Numbered from the stretch's first letter, positions 1 through 7,432 are shown. The stretch: 17,307 nt of DNA from an uncultured Armatimonadota bacterium (GCA_903881535.1 CAIRTT010000455.1:1-17307); one strand, 5' to 3'. Program-made: numbers and translations. Notes: generated from the sequence alone by a model not told the origin.

Positions 1-1883
1 CCACCACCACCGCCACCGAAATTGCCACCAGCTCCGGCAGTAATACCAACACGATCCGTTCCTGCCACACCGCCAATATAAGTACAAGCGTGTCCATAAA
101 CACCTGCCCCACCAGCAGTGCCGCTACCGCCAGTCCCCGTTGTGTTAGTCCACGGTGCTAGAGTACCCATTACAAAAGACCCGCCGCCACCCGCGCCAGC
201 GCAAGTATTTTGCGTTGCGCCAGCACCACCACCCGCCCCACCTGTAGCAGAACCACCGCTATTACCACTCAAATCACCGTTACCGCCAGCACCACCTGCG
301 GCACCATAACCACCCGCCCCACCGCCGCCAGCAGCGGGGCCGGGTGTGCAACTTGCTACATTTGTATATCCGCCACCGCCCACGCCGCCGGAATAGCCCG
401 TGCCAGTTATTACGGTTCCACCAGTACCACCACAAGCTGCCCCGGGATTTGCCCCTCCCCTTGCCGAAGCAAACGTGCTGAAAGAACTATTAAGTGCCCC
501 CGCATTTCCTGCTTGTACTGTAACGGTATAGCTGTTAGCGGGTACTACTGTCTGGTTATTAGCCCACGCAATAGCCCCACCGCCGCCACCACCACCGCCA
601 TACGTATAAGGTACAAGATTACAGCCTATACAAACAAAATATTGGCCTTGAACAGCCCCCCTTCCGCCATTTCCAACTGCTACCACGCTTACTTTAGTAA
701 CATTCGCAGGCGCGACCCATGAGTAAGTTCCAGCAACTAAATACGCCTGTTGACCTGCCGGTTGAACGGTGTCCCATGAGTAAGCGTAAAGAGGGGCTAA
801 TGAGGTATTTGTATTCGCATAGCCAGAGGCTGCAACTACAAATAATCCCGTAGAGTCCACCGCTAGACCCCTCACATACGCAGGAGTGATCGCTCCGTTC
901 ATTGCAGCGGGAGTAGTCCACGTAGTGCCGTCTGCGGATGTGGCGTACATCGGGCTAAGGTATCCAGTATTACCCACCGCTACAAATTTACCCGTTGTAT
1001 TATTTACGGCTATTCTATACATAAGCGCACCGGTACTAGAACCGTTCATCAACGCAGGCGTAGTCCACGTAGAGCCGTTGGTTGAGTAAGCGGCACGGGC
1101 GTAGCCATTACTATCATACCCAACTGCTACAAATTTACCCGCTGAGTTAACAGTGATCCCCTGCATTGGGGCATAATTAGAAGTCCCGTTCATCGAAGCG
1201 GGAGTAGTCCATGTAGTGCCATCTGTTGATGTTGCGTACAGCGGGTACATATTCGCGGCGGTGCTGTTACCCACAGCTACAAACAGGCCAGAGGAGTTAA
1301 CAGCTACTCCATTCATACGGGCATAAGCAGTAGAACCGTTCATATTATTAGGAGTAGTCCACGTAATGCCATCAGTTGAAGTCGCAAAGTATGGCGAGTT
1401 ATTAGATGACCCATAACCTACGGCTACAAATAGCCCTGAAGAATTAACTGTGACTGCCTGCATGTAAACATTAGCGGAACCACCCATCACAGAGGGGGTA
1501 GTCCACGTAGTACCATCGGTTGAGTAAGCGGCTATTGCGTTAATAGAACCGTTGTAACCCACGGCTACAAATAGCCCCGAAGAATTAACTGCGGCTGCTG
1601 TTATAGTGCCACTATTACCGACTCCATTCAAAAGAGCGGGAGTAGTCCACGTAGTGCCATTAGTTGAGTAGGCGGCATACATATAGCCGGGGATACTATC
1701 GGAGCCTAGAGCTACAAATTTATTAGAAGAATTAACGGCTATTGACTGTATTCTAACAACGGCTGAAGACCCATTCATCGTTCTTGGCGCGACAAAGTTA
1801 CTAAAGCCTACAAAGCCACCAGTCTTCCCACTCCAGCCAAACGCTTTAGCAGACGCAGCACCTCTTGTGATAACCATCGGCAT
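1..1883 (-). CDS. Probable receptor-binding fibre/adhesin: beta-propeller repeats plus glycine-rich region (3' end beyond window)
   Basis: An open frame begins with ATG at 1883 and runs about 627 codons off the left edge without a stop, so the C-terminus is missing. A ribosome site (AAGGA, overlapping the previous stop codon) precedes it. After about 30 residues come seven units of about 48 residues, each with a motif like AVNSSGLFVAVG and, between units, STDGTTWTTPxxMNG. This pattern resembles BNR/sialidase-type propeller blades, so a seven-bladed beta-propeller is likely (residues about 31-371). A stretch like GTYSWVAPANVTKVSVVAVG then leads into a glycine-rich region (residue about 400 onward) with a run of eight glycines and many GGxGG blocks, as in phage glycine-rich fibre tips such as the gp38-type adhesins with polyglycine-II helices. 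Role inferred: host surface recognition at the tail tip. The frame is certain, the function is inference. A carbohydrate-degrading role is possible but I see no catalytic motif. Confidence 0.8.
   Translation of the reverse strand, partial: MPMVITRGAASAKAFGWSGKTGGFVGFSNFVAPRTMNGSSAVVRIQSIAVNSSNKFVALGSDSIPGYMYAAYSTNGTTWTTPALLNGVGNSGTITAAAVNSSGLFVAVGYNGSINAIAAYSTDGTTWTTPSVMGGSANVYMQAVTVNSSGLFVAVGYGSSNNSPYFATSTDGITWTTPNNMNGSTAYARMNGVAVNSSGLFVAVGNSTAANMYPLYATSTDGTTWTTPASMNGTSNYAPMQGITVNSAGKFVAVGYDSNGYARAAYSTNGSTWTTPALMNGSSTGALMYRIAVNNTTGKFVAVGNTGYLSPMYATSADGTTWTTPAAMNGAITPAYVRGLAVDSTGLFVVAASGYANTNTSLAPLYAYSWDTVQPAGQQAYLVAGTYSWVAPANVTKVSVVAVGNGGRGAVQGQYFVCIGCNLVPYTYGGGGGGGGAIAWANNQTVVPANSYTVTVQAGNAGALNSSFSTFASARGGANPGAACGGTGGTVITGTGYSGGVGGGGYTNVASCTPGPAAGGGGAGGYGAAGGAGGNGDLSGNSGGSATGGAGGGAGATQNTCAGAGGGGSFVMGTLAPWTNTTGTGGSGTAGGAGVYGHACTYIGGVAGTDRVGITAGAGGNFGGGGG
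770..1793 (-). repeat. Seven coding repeats of ~48 residues (propeller blades)
   Basis: Within the adhesin gene the plus-strand words near 909, 1056, 1200, 1351, 1497 and 1640 (variants of gtagtccacgtagt) recur every 143-151 bases. In protein they encode six W-T-T-P linkers and seven hydrophobic V-N-S-S-x-x-F-V-A-V-G strands. The last unit is the most diverged (VDSTGLFVVAAS). The repeats keep the reading frame and vary at third positions, which indicates selection at the protein level. Confidence 0.85.
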
Positions 1884-1893
1884 AAGCTATTCC

Positions 1894-2349
1894 TTACTTG
1901 AACTGAGTTTGGCTGGCGAACACGATGAACGTGCGGTCGGCTGTCTTGGTGATGGTGTAAACGTAGACATCCCAGCTTGAGGCGTTGCCCGCAGACCACG
2001 CAGTGCCACCTTGGTACTTGGGAGTCACCGCAGTGCCGTCTATCTGAAGCGTACTGTTGTAATACGCAGTAGCACCTTGAGCAACGATATGCACACAGGA
2101 AACCGTCTGACCTGTTGCAAGATAGGAGTTCAACGATTGCGCTTTGGAGAACGTAATATTCAACGTCCAGTTAGCCGTTGCACTGGTACTAGCGTACAGA
2201 ACCGACTGAGCATTGATCTCGTAGATAATCGTCCCTGTAGCAGCAACAGTCGTAATAGTCGTAGGCTCTACTGCACTCGTCAGCGTAGCCCTAACCAGAT
2301 TCGGCTGTAGCACCGGATTGTAAGTGAATGCAGAAGAAACCGTTGTCAT
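1894..2349 (-). CDS. Small virion structural protein, unknown function (start set at 2349)
   Basis: A 151-residue Thr/Ser/Ala-rich protein without cysteine clusters, membrane segments or catalytic motifs; its alternating pattern suggests beta-structure. It lies between two other small structural-type genes and the adhesin. I chose ATG at 2349 (MTTVSSAFTYNPVLQPN) over the in-frame ATG at 2367. The 2349 start lies one base after the preceding stop and has GGAG about nine bases upstream, whereas 2367 lacks a ribosome site and would overlap the upstream gene by 17 bases. The TAA stop overlaps the ribosome site of the adhesin gene, so the two are probably translated together. Role inferred from position only: a tail, fibre-attachment or surface protein. 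Confidence 0.7.
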   Translation of the reverse strand: MTTVSSAFTYNPVLQPNLVRATLTSAVEPTTITTVAATGTIIYEINAQSVLYASTSATANWTLNITFSKAQSLNSYLATGQTVSCVHIVAQGATAYYNSTLQIDGTAVTPKYQGGTAWSAGNASSWDVYVYTITKTADRTFIVFASQTQFK

Positions 2350-2350
2350 C

Positions 2351-2797
2351 TTAGTACGCTCCACCATAGGCAGTAACTTGTAATGCAGTACCAGCCGCAG
2401 TGGTAGTCACTGTCGTGCTTGCGTACAAAGCAAATGCAGCAGGCAAGATCAATGGTGCTGGGAACGTATAGGTTGTGGTGAACGCTGCTGCTGTAGCACT
2501 TGGCGTAACAGCCGTGACTGCTATCTCAAGAATCATAAACGCAGTCGTACCGTCCCATAGCCAAATATCAACTAGGTTAGCTGCGTTGGCAGTAGAGATG
2601 CTTGTACCGGCAGCGTTGACCTGAATAGCGTCAATCCTTAGTCCGTTAGTTGAGATCGGAACAAAGGCAGTGATGTTAGCTCCTGCAAGAGACGCTGTAG
2701 CGGTAGGTGCGCGAGTGGTACACGCAGTCTGCGCCACTAACGTAAGTGTTTTTGCGTAAGGTGTTTGTGCGAAAATCGGGGTTGCTGTAACGGCCAT
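2351..2797 (-). CDS. Thr/Ala-rich virion structural protein, unknown function
   Basis: A 148-residue protein made almost wholly of Ala, Thr, Val and Ile, opening MAVTATPIFAQTPYAKTL and ending VTAYGGAY. No signal peptide or catalytic motif is visible. The single charged/aromatic segment VDIWLWDGTTAFMILEI in the middle looks like a beta-hairpin core. Proteins of this composition are common among phage surface and tail accessory proteins. GGAGGA about nine bases before the ATG is a strong ribosome site and overlaps the end of the upstream gene (stop 2800-2802). Its neighbours are all structural-type genes, so a virion component is likely. I cannot place it in a named family. Confidence 0.7.
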   Translation of the reverse strand: MAVTATPIFAQTPYAKTLTLVAQTACTTRAPTATASLAGANITAFVPISTNGLRIDAIQVNAAGTSISTANAANLVDIWLWDGTTAFMILEIAVTAVTPSATAAAFTTTYTFPAPLILPAAFALYASTTVTTTAAGTALQVTAYGGAY

Positions 2798-2799
2798 GA

Positions 2800-3129
2800 T
2801 TAAAATCCTCCAAAGTTAAGTGCAGTGTATATCTGTGCGCCCGCAGGAACTGATACTGTAGCGGGGGTGATAGTCGTAAGCGTAAGGTTGCCAGCACCGT
2901 CAGTGGTGACCGCTTGACCGCTTGTGCCGTCAACAATCGGATATTTCAAACCTGCCGGGTTATTGATCAGCCGCTTAACAGTGCCGGTGTTGTTCTTGGA
3001 ATACAGCGCCATGTCAGCGTCTGCAATGTTAATTGCCAGCTCACCGGCCACCAAGTTGCCGGAAGAAGGCGCAGCCGCTGCTGTGGTTGTGCGGTACAGC
3101 TGGATTGGGGTATAGCCGGTCTGCGACAT
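2800..3129 (-). CDS. Small fibre-like structural protein
   Basis: A 109-residue protein beginning MSQTGYTPIQLYRTTTAAAA, followed by SGNLVAGELAINIADADMALYSKNN. This N-terminal module (LYRTTTA...P...L..GELAINIADGKLYYKN) is one I recall at the start of many phage tail fibre or appendage proteins, where it often precedes longer repeat regions; here it stands nearly alone. The second half (TSGQAVTTDGAGNLTLTTITP) resembles the repeats of the 644-residue fibre encoded nearby. GAGG seven bases before the ATG is a good ribosome site. Role inferred: an accessory fibre piece or an attachment adaptor. A C-terminally shortened fibre is also possible, but I see no sign of a frameshift. Confidence 0.7.
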   Translation of the reverse strand: MSQTGYTPIQLYRTTTAAAAPSSGNLVAGELAINIADADMALYSKNNTGTVKRLINNPAGLKYPIVDGTSGQAVTTDGAGNLTLTTITPATVSVPAGAQIYTALNFGGF

Positions 3130-3133
3130 ATTG

Positions 3134-3478
3134 TTACCTCAGATTTTCTAATTTGTAGAGCGTTTTCATGTGAATGCCAGCCAACTCGTCGATTATATTT
3201 TCAAGGGCCGGCACATTTCGACATATTTCTTCGCGGTTGTCGTTTATCCAAACCAAATCTTCGCGGATCAGCTTGATGATGTTGTCGGTGTCGTCGGGTA
3301 CGTCGCCTATGATACCAAACGTGCCTTGGTAGGCCTCTACAAAGCTGTCGAGCGAATCAATGATGTCGTCGTAGTACGAACCCAGAGCCTTGTGCTCGGC
3401 GTAGGACTTTGTCTTCCAGTGGCTCAAGTGCGCAGAGTTGCGGCTCTTGAACATCTTGGCAACTAATTCTTCAATCAT
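3134..3478 (-). CDS. DUF5856-like helical protein, resembles Dps/ferritin-like folds
   Basis: A 114-residue, mostly helical, acidic protein, unlike the beta-rich genes around it. Residues 14-50 read NSAHLSHWKTKSYAEHKALG followed by YYDDIIDSLDSFVEAYQG. This pattern (H17, H20-W21, H29, D37-D38, E48) matches my memory of the phage DUF5856 family and echoes the first two helices of Dps/ferritin-like proteins, where HW...H...D..E residues can bind iron. A second helical pair spans about 64-112. The start codon overlaps the fibre gene's stop (ATGA), so translation is coupled. Family assignment is from memory and the metal-binding idea is inference. It may be a virion or host-takeover protein; its place directly after a fibre gene also allows a fibre assembly role. 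Confidence 0.7.
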   Translation of the reverse strand: MIEELVAKMFKSRNSAHLSHWKTKSYAEHKALGSYYDDIIDSLDSFVEAYQGTFGIIGDVPDDTDNIIKLIREDLVWINDNREEICRNVPALENIIDELAGIHMKTLYKLENLR

Positions 3479-5412
3479 CAGAATGTGCCCCCGTTAATAC
3501 CACCCCAAGCAGGGGCACTGGCGCCGGCTGAAGTCAATACTTGACCCGCTGTGCCTGCCGCAGTAACCGCGTAAGCTGTGCCCGTTCCGTAGGCCGCACC
3601 GCCAGCGGTAGCAGTCGCCGTGCTGTTAGTGCCGCCATTGGCAATCGGCAATGTTCCGGTCACGCCAGTAGTAAGCGGCAAACCAGTTGCATTAGTCAGC
3701 GTCCCGCTTGATGGCGTCCCAAGTGCGCCACCGTTCACTACAAAAGCGCCCGCCGAACCAGCGTTAACACCTAGCGCGGTAACAACCCCTGTGCCCGTTG
3801 TTGTGGTTGAAGGGGCAACGCCCGCACCGCCACCAATCACTAAAGCGTTAGCCGCCAGAGCCGCTGAAGTAGCCCAAGTCGAAGCCGAGCTAAAATAAGG
3901 AATACCGCCAGAAGTTCCCGCTACCGTAAGAGCTAATGTGCCGGTTGTGGTTACTGGAGAGCCGCTGACGGAGATCAAACCGCCAGTAAATGACTGCGCT
4001 ACACTTGTAACAGTACCGCCCGAGCCTGTTGCATTGATCGTAATTGCGCCAGAGCCGTTGGTGATGGTCACACCAGTCCCAGCGGTTAACGTGGCTTTTG
4101 AAAGCGTATTGCCGGTCGTGTTTCCGATCAAAAGTTGACCATCGGTATACGTTGTTTGTCCCGTACCGCCATTTGCTACAGGCAACGTACCGGAAACATG
4201 CGTGGTCAGGCCGATCTTGCCGTAGGACGGGACGACGCCTACACCGCCAGAAATGATCGCGTTTCCTGTCGCCACGTCAGCCAGCTGCGATAAAATGCCA
4301 GACGTCGAAGCGTATAAAATGTCGCCCGTTGTATAAGACGTAATGTTCGTGCCGCCGTTTGCTACTGCAAGCGTGCCGGCCAAAGTAACTGCCCCAGTTG
4401 TGGCAGTGTTAGGTGTCAGGCCGGTGGATCCAGCAGTAAACGATGTCACTCCGCTGGACGAAACCGATACGGTTGTTACTGAGGTAACGACGCCTTTGGT
4501 ATTGACAGTGATTACCGGGACGAGCGTGCTCGAACCGTAAGTGTTGGCCGTAGCGCCGGAAACCGGTAAATCCGCATTGACCAGCGAGCGGAATCCTGTC
4601 GGGCCAACCCCGCCACTAGCCGGGCTTGCGTATACCAAATTAGCTGCTTGGTCGCTGATAACCAGAGCCGAACCCCAAGTAGGTGCCGCTGTGCCGCCGG
4701 AGATAAGCACCTGACCCGCTACACCGGCTGCACTAACGTACAAGCCGTCGGATCCAGACCAGATCATGGCTCCGGGCTGCATTACCATGCTGCGGGCAGT
4801 GCCGCCGTGGTTGAGCGGCAGTATGCCGTCTACCTGAGCGTCCAAAGTCAAGTCTATAGCAGGGTGCTGGTGGTCGGCCCTTGCAATGTTTGTCGAGGTG
4901 CCAGCAACGCCAGAATCGTTGCCAACCAATGGCAAGGCGTCAGATAGGTTGGCGTTCAGGGTGACGTTCGCATTCAGCGGGCCGCCGCCGTTCAAGCCTG
5001 TCCCAGCAATCACTTGGCGGGTCACAGGAACGTAACCAGTCGACGGTGTGGCAGCAATGGTCGTCGCTGCCGTTACTCGGCCAGTGGAATCTACAGTGAA
5101 CACCGGGATGTTGGTCGCGTTGCCGTAAACGCCAGCGGTTACTCCTGTGTCATCCATCAGGGAGCTGCCTATGCCTTTGCTGGCCACGCTCAGGGTGACG
5201 TTGCCTGTAAGCTGGCCACCGCCAGTCATGCCAGTCCCAGCGATCACCTGCGTGCTCGTAGGAACCCCAGCAACGCTCAACAGGTCGCCAACGCGGATCT
5301 GGTAGTTGTTGCCCTGATACACGATCATCATCAACGAGTCTTCGGATGCCTCGGGGGCAAGCGGGAGCTGCGTGATTCGGGTCGGGATAAGGTTACTTGG
5401 CACGTCTGACAT
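3478..5412 (-). CDS. Tail fibre protein with repeated NGGT modules
   Basis: A 644-residue Gly/Thr/Ser/Ala-rich protein with the composition and motifs of phage tail fibres. Residues 1-50 (TRITQLPLAPEASEDSLMMI...YQIRVGDLL) form a conserved-looking head that probably attaches to the tail. Two copies of QVIAGTGxxGGGxLxxNVTL follow at about 55 and 133, then RADHQHP at about 178-184, a His-containing motif common in trimeric fibres. From about 197 on there are NGGT-type units (LPLNHGGT, LAVANGGTNITSYTTGDILY, LPVANGGTGQTTYTDGQLL, LPIANGGTNS). The C-terminus ends TAGQVLTSAGASAPAWGG and has no recognisable peptidase, chaperone or enzyme domain. GGAG precedes the ATG. Expected role: a trimeric fibre, possibly carrying the propeller adhesin at its tip. 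Confidence 0.88.
   Translation of the reverse strand: MSDVPSNLIPTRITQLPLAPEASEDSLMMIVYQGNNYQIRVGDLLSVAGVPTSTQVIAGTGMTGGGQLTGNVTLSVASKGIGSSLMDDTGVTAGVYGNATNIPVFTVDSTGRVTAATTIAATPSTGYVPVTRQVIAGTGLNGGGPLNANVTLNANLSDALPLVGNDSGVAGTSTNIARADHQHPAIDLTLDAQVDGILPLNHGGTARSMVMQPGAMIWSGSDGLYVSAAGVAGQVLISGGTAAPTWGSALVISDQAANLVYASPASGGVGPTGFRSLVNADLPVSGATANTYGSSTLVPVITVNTKGVVTSVTTVSVSSSGVTSFTAGSTGLTPNTATTGAVTLAGTLAVANGGTNITSYTTGDILYASTSGILSQLADVATGNAIISGGVGVVPSYGKIGLTTHVSGTLPVANGGTGQTTYTDGQLLIGNTTGNTLSKATLTAGTGVTITNGSGAITINATGSGGTVTSVAQSFTGGLISVSGSPVTTTGTLALTVAGTSGGIPYFSSASTWATSAALAANALVIGGGAGVAPSTTTTGTGVVTALGVNAGSAGAFVVNGGALGTPSSGTLTNATGLPLTTGVTGTLPIANGGTNSTATATAGGAAYGTGTAYAVTAAGTAGQVLTSAGASAPAWGGINGGTF
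3598..4824 (-). repeat. NGGT-type fibre repeats in coding sequence
   Basis: Four degenerate copies of the L-P/A-x-A-N-G-G-T unit lie at residues about 199, 347, 410 and 588 of the fibre. Two of them continue with a matching T-S/T-Y-T-x-G-x-L/I-L segment. The copies are diverged in DNA, so this is an old protein-level repeat rather than a recent tandem duplication. Confidence 0.65.
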
Positions 5413-5415
5413 TCG

Positions 5416-5718
5416 TCACATCTCCAAATATCTTTCACCATCTTCTGTGATGATGAATTCGTCGCCTGCTTCTTGAATAACGCCAGCAGGGTTCGTGTTG
5501 ATAGGGGTATCCGGACGGACAAACGGCAAGATAATCTTATCTGGTGCGCGGGGTGCCAGACGGTACGGGTCGTACTGATCCTTGTCTGCTTCGCAAACCA
5601 TCAGCCCCGGATAGTTGGGGTCTGAAGAAAGCTCGGACAGAAACATCTTGCGGGAGCATCGACCGCAAATGCCAATCCCAAAAGTTGCCTGCCCACCCGG
5701 ATCTAGGAACACACTCAT
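5416..5718 (-). CDS. Small zinc-ribbon-like phage protein
   Basis: A 100-residue protein. C18-G-R-C21 is followed at C42 by MVCEADKDQYDPYRLAPR, so the fourth metal ligand expected of a CxxC...CxxC ribbon is Asp45 instead of Cys. I recall related small phage proteins with a CxxC, a PGLMVC segment and a D-P-x-R-L/x-P motif near connector and fibre genes; some also lack a full set of cysteines. The C-terminal half is Pro-rich (LPFVRPDTPINTNP) and ends in an acidic tail. Its start overlaps the connector stop (ATGA), so the two are translationally coupled and made in similar amounts. A role in head-tail joining or virion assembly is a guess from position. Metal binding is inference. Confidence 0.75.
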   Translation of the reverse strand: MSVFLDPGGQATFGIGICGRCSRKMFLSELSSDPNYPGLMVCEADKDQYDPYRLAPRAPDKIILPFVRPDTPINTNPAGVIQEAGDEFIITEDGERYLEM

Positions 5719-6695
5719 GCGGTGTACACTCCAATGCCCGGATTTATTTGTATTGGCGAGCCATCGTTGTCACCATCCCACGCACGCTGGACGCTGGCGG
5801 CTGCCCGCTGTTCAAGCATCGGGACAAGGTTGATGTCTACGCTCGGGGTCTCTGCGGCTACCTTGGCGGCTAGGCCGTTGATAATCGCTTCGAGCCAACG
5901 CTGCGGGACTTCGACTTCTTGCTGCAGGTTGTTGGTGTCCATGATCTGGCGGTGGCGCCACAATATCAGCTGGGCCTGTTCGGCGGCCACGAAAGGTGCT
6001 GGCCAGATCCGGACGATCGGCTTGGGCAGATCACGCTGGTAGTAGTAGCTTGATGGGCGACCGGGGAATACTTGGTTGCTCTGGTTGACGTAACTGTCTC
6101 GGCTCAACTGGCCAAGCGGAATTTCTTGGGGCATGTTGCCAATGGTGATGGCGCTGTAGACAATTGGACTTGCCGACGTTATGCGGAAATATGCGTAGGC
6201 CAAGGCGCCCGATATGTCAGTCCACGTGATGTCGCCGGCTGCTGCTACATCGCTGGAGCTGCCCACTGTGTTCCACGTGGAACCGTCATCGCTCACTTGG
6301 AAGTTGACGGCCACCGCGGCTGCCGACCAAGTGATGCCAATCGTATTGACGACCGTCGCAGAGGAAAAACTCACAGTGTACGACGTCGAGGTGGTGACCG
6401 TAGTCCCACTCAACAGCTGCAGCACGCGATAGTTCAAGTTCAGGACGTCAATTGTGCCAAGCGGCAACGACACGACTGGCTGATTCTGGTACATCGGGAG
6501 AATAACTTTCTCAATGCACCAGCTGGGGGTCTTGATGTTGGCAAGTTCGGAGAGCAGGAACGACAGCGAATCAAGCGCGTAGCTGTGCATTTCAGAGGTG
6601 ATGGCCTGAGCCGGCAAGCGGCAACGCCTGAAGGCGTGGTCAACAACCTTCAGCGCGTTGAATGTAATTTCACCCACGTTACCAGAATATGCCAT
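5715..6695 (-). CDS. Head-tail connector / tail accessory factor, P22 gp4-like, with inserted domain
   Basis: A 326-residue protein. The helical N-terminus (GEITFNALKVVDHAFRRCRL...YALDSLSFLLSELAN) and the later segments IPLGQLSRDSYVNQSNQVFP, GRPSSYYYQRDLPKPIVRIW and WRHRQIMDTNN match my memory of P22 gp4-like adaptor proteins, which bind under the portal and join head to tail. The C-terminal helices (RWLEAIINGLAAKVAAE) also fit. Between about residues 96 and 187 lies an extra beta-rich domain (FQVSDDGSTWNTVGSSS ... AYAYFRITSAS) resembling F5/8-type carbohydrate-binding sandwiches. AGGG precedes the ATG. The next gene overlaps its stop. Family assignment is moderate. A T7 gp11-like adaptor is the main alternative. 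The position between capsid and fibre genes supports either. Confidence 0.72.
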   Translation of the reverse strand: MAYSGNVGEITFNALKVVDHAFRRCRLPAQAITSEMHSYALDSLSFLLSELANIKTPSWCIEKVILPMYQNQPVVSLPLGTIDVLNLNYRVLQLLSGTTVTTSTSYTVSFSSATVVNTIGITWSAAAVAVNFQVSDDGSTWNTVGSSSDVAAAGDITWTDISGALAYAYFRITSASPIVYSAITIGNMPQEIPLGQLSRDSYVNQSNQVFPGRPSSYYYQRDLPKPIVRIWPAPFVAAEQAQLILWRHRQIMDTNNLQQEVEVPQRWLEAIINGLAAKVAAETPSVDINLVPMLEQRAAASVQRAWDGDNDGSPIQINPGIGVYTA

Positions 6696-6780
6696 ACTAA
6701 CCCTAGAATATAGTCAGCTGGGTGCTGGTACAGCATACCCCGGTGCTTGAAGTATAAGTCAAATCAACAAAGATGACACG
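6696..6780. other. 85-base gap before the connector gene
   Basis: The gap between the DUF6496-like gene and the connector is one of the three longest in the window. On the minus strand it holds TTGACT near its upstream end and TATATT close to the connector start, but no pair of boxes has both good sequence and spacing, so I call no promoter. No hairpin with a T-tract is visible. An AGGG ribosome site for the connector lies at its left end. Confidence 0.4.
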
Positions 6781-7422
6781 TTACTTCTTTTTCTTGCCCA
6801 TGCTTTTTGCTTCAGACATTGCGATGGCAATAGCCTGCTTGCGCGAAGAAACTTTAGGGCCGGCCTTGGCGCCAGAGTGAAGATCGCCAGACTTGAACTC
6901 ACCCATCACCTTGCCAACTTTTGCCATTCCAGATTTGGACATTGCCGAGCCGCCAGTTTTCATGGCAGACATTTGGCCGGCCATTGGAGCAGCCATACGA
7001 GGCGCAATCATGGGGCCAGCCGGCGCTACCGGGTACTGCCGGCGCGGGATTGCCCCCTTGACCATAGAACGCTGAACCATCTCTTCTTTCTGCATGCGCG
7101 GAGTTTCTTCCCGCTCATGCCTGACCATTGCCTTGCGGCTTGGGTATTTCTCCCCGGTCGCTTCTTCAATGATCTTGCCAGCGGTTGCGCCGCCTTTGGC
7201 GTAGTTGCAGTTATCCATCTTGCCGCCCTTGGCCATCTTGGTCATTTTCTGACCGGCAAGGGTTTTTTGGACAGCGTTTGATTTAGCCATCTGAACGCTT
7301 TGGCCCATCTTGGCAGAGCCGCCTTTCATGTAGCCGCCCATTGAATAACCGGCGCACTTGGCAGCCGACATGTCTTTGGCGGTTTTGCTGAAATTAAAAT
7401 CTTTGACTTTTCCGACGGACAT
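6781..7422 (-). CDS. Lys/Met-rich basic protein with DUF6496-like C-terminus
   Basis: A 213-residue, strongly basic protein with about 23 methionines and a lysine-rich tail (MGKKKK). The first 80 residues carry repeated GG motifs (MGGYMKGGSAKMG, MAKGGKM, YAKGGATAG). Residues 83-115 read KIIEEATGEKYPSRKAMVRH followed by EREETPRMQKEEM. The last 48 residues (KVGKVMGEFKSGDLHSGAKA then GPKVSSRKQAIAIAMSEAK) fit the DUF6496 pattern as I remember it, a small basic domain in phages and bacteria. AAGGAG overlaps the upstream stop and precedes the ATG by about seven bases. The charge suggests DNA binding, for example a virion-packaged protein, but this is inference. Collagen-like or scaffold roles fit less well. 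Confidence 0.75.
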   Translation of the reverse strand: MSVGKVKDFNFSKTAKDMSAAKCAGYSMGGYMKGGSAKMGQSVQMAKSNAVQKTLAGQKMTKMAKGGKMDNCNYAKGGATAGKIIEEATGEKYPSRKAMVRHEREETPRMQKEEMVQRSMVKGAIPRRQYPVAPAGPMIAPRMAAPMAGQMSAMKTGGSAMSKSGMAKVGKVMGEFKSGDLHSGAKAGPKVSSRKQAIAIAMSEAKSMGKKKK

Positions 7423-7432
7423 GGGTGGCTCC

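Noticed and set aside
210..722. 170-codon plus-strand frame rich in Thr, Ala and Cys
   Set aside because: It is the complement of the glycine-rich coding region, where codon bias keeps other frames open.
900..1660. Regular DNA repeats every ~146 bases, considered as a CRISPR array or other repeat array
   Set aside because: Copies are in frame, diverged at third positions, and encode protein repeats. Spacing is too long and repeat units too short and variable for CRISPR.
6072..6713. 213-codon plus-strand frame opposite the connector
   Set aside because: Antisense to a gene with recognisable motifs; no ribosome site, no recognisable protein.
6696..6780. Promoter before the connector gene
   Set aside because: TTGACT and TATATT are present on the minus strand, but neither pairs with a second acceptable box at 16-18 bases.
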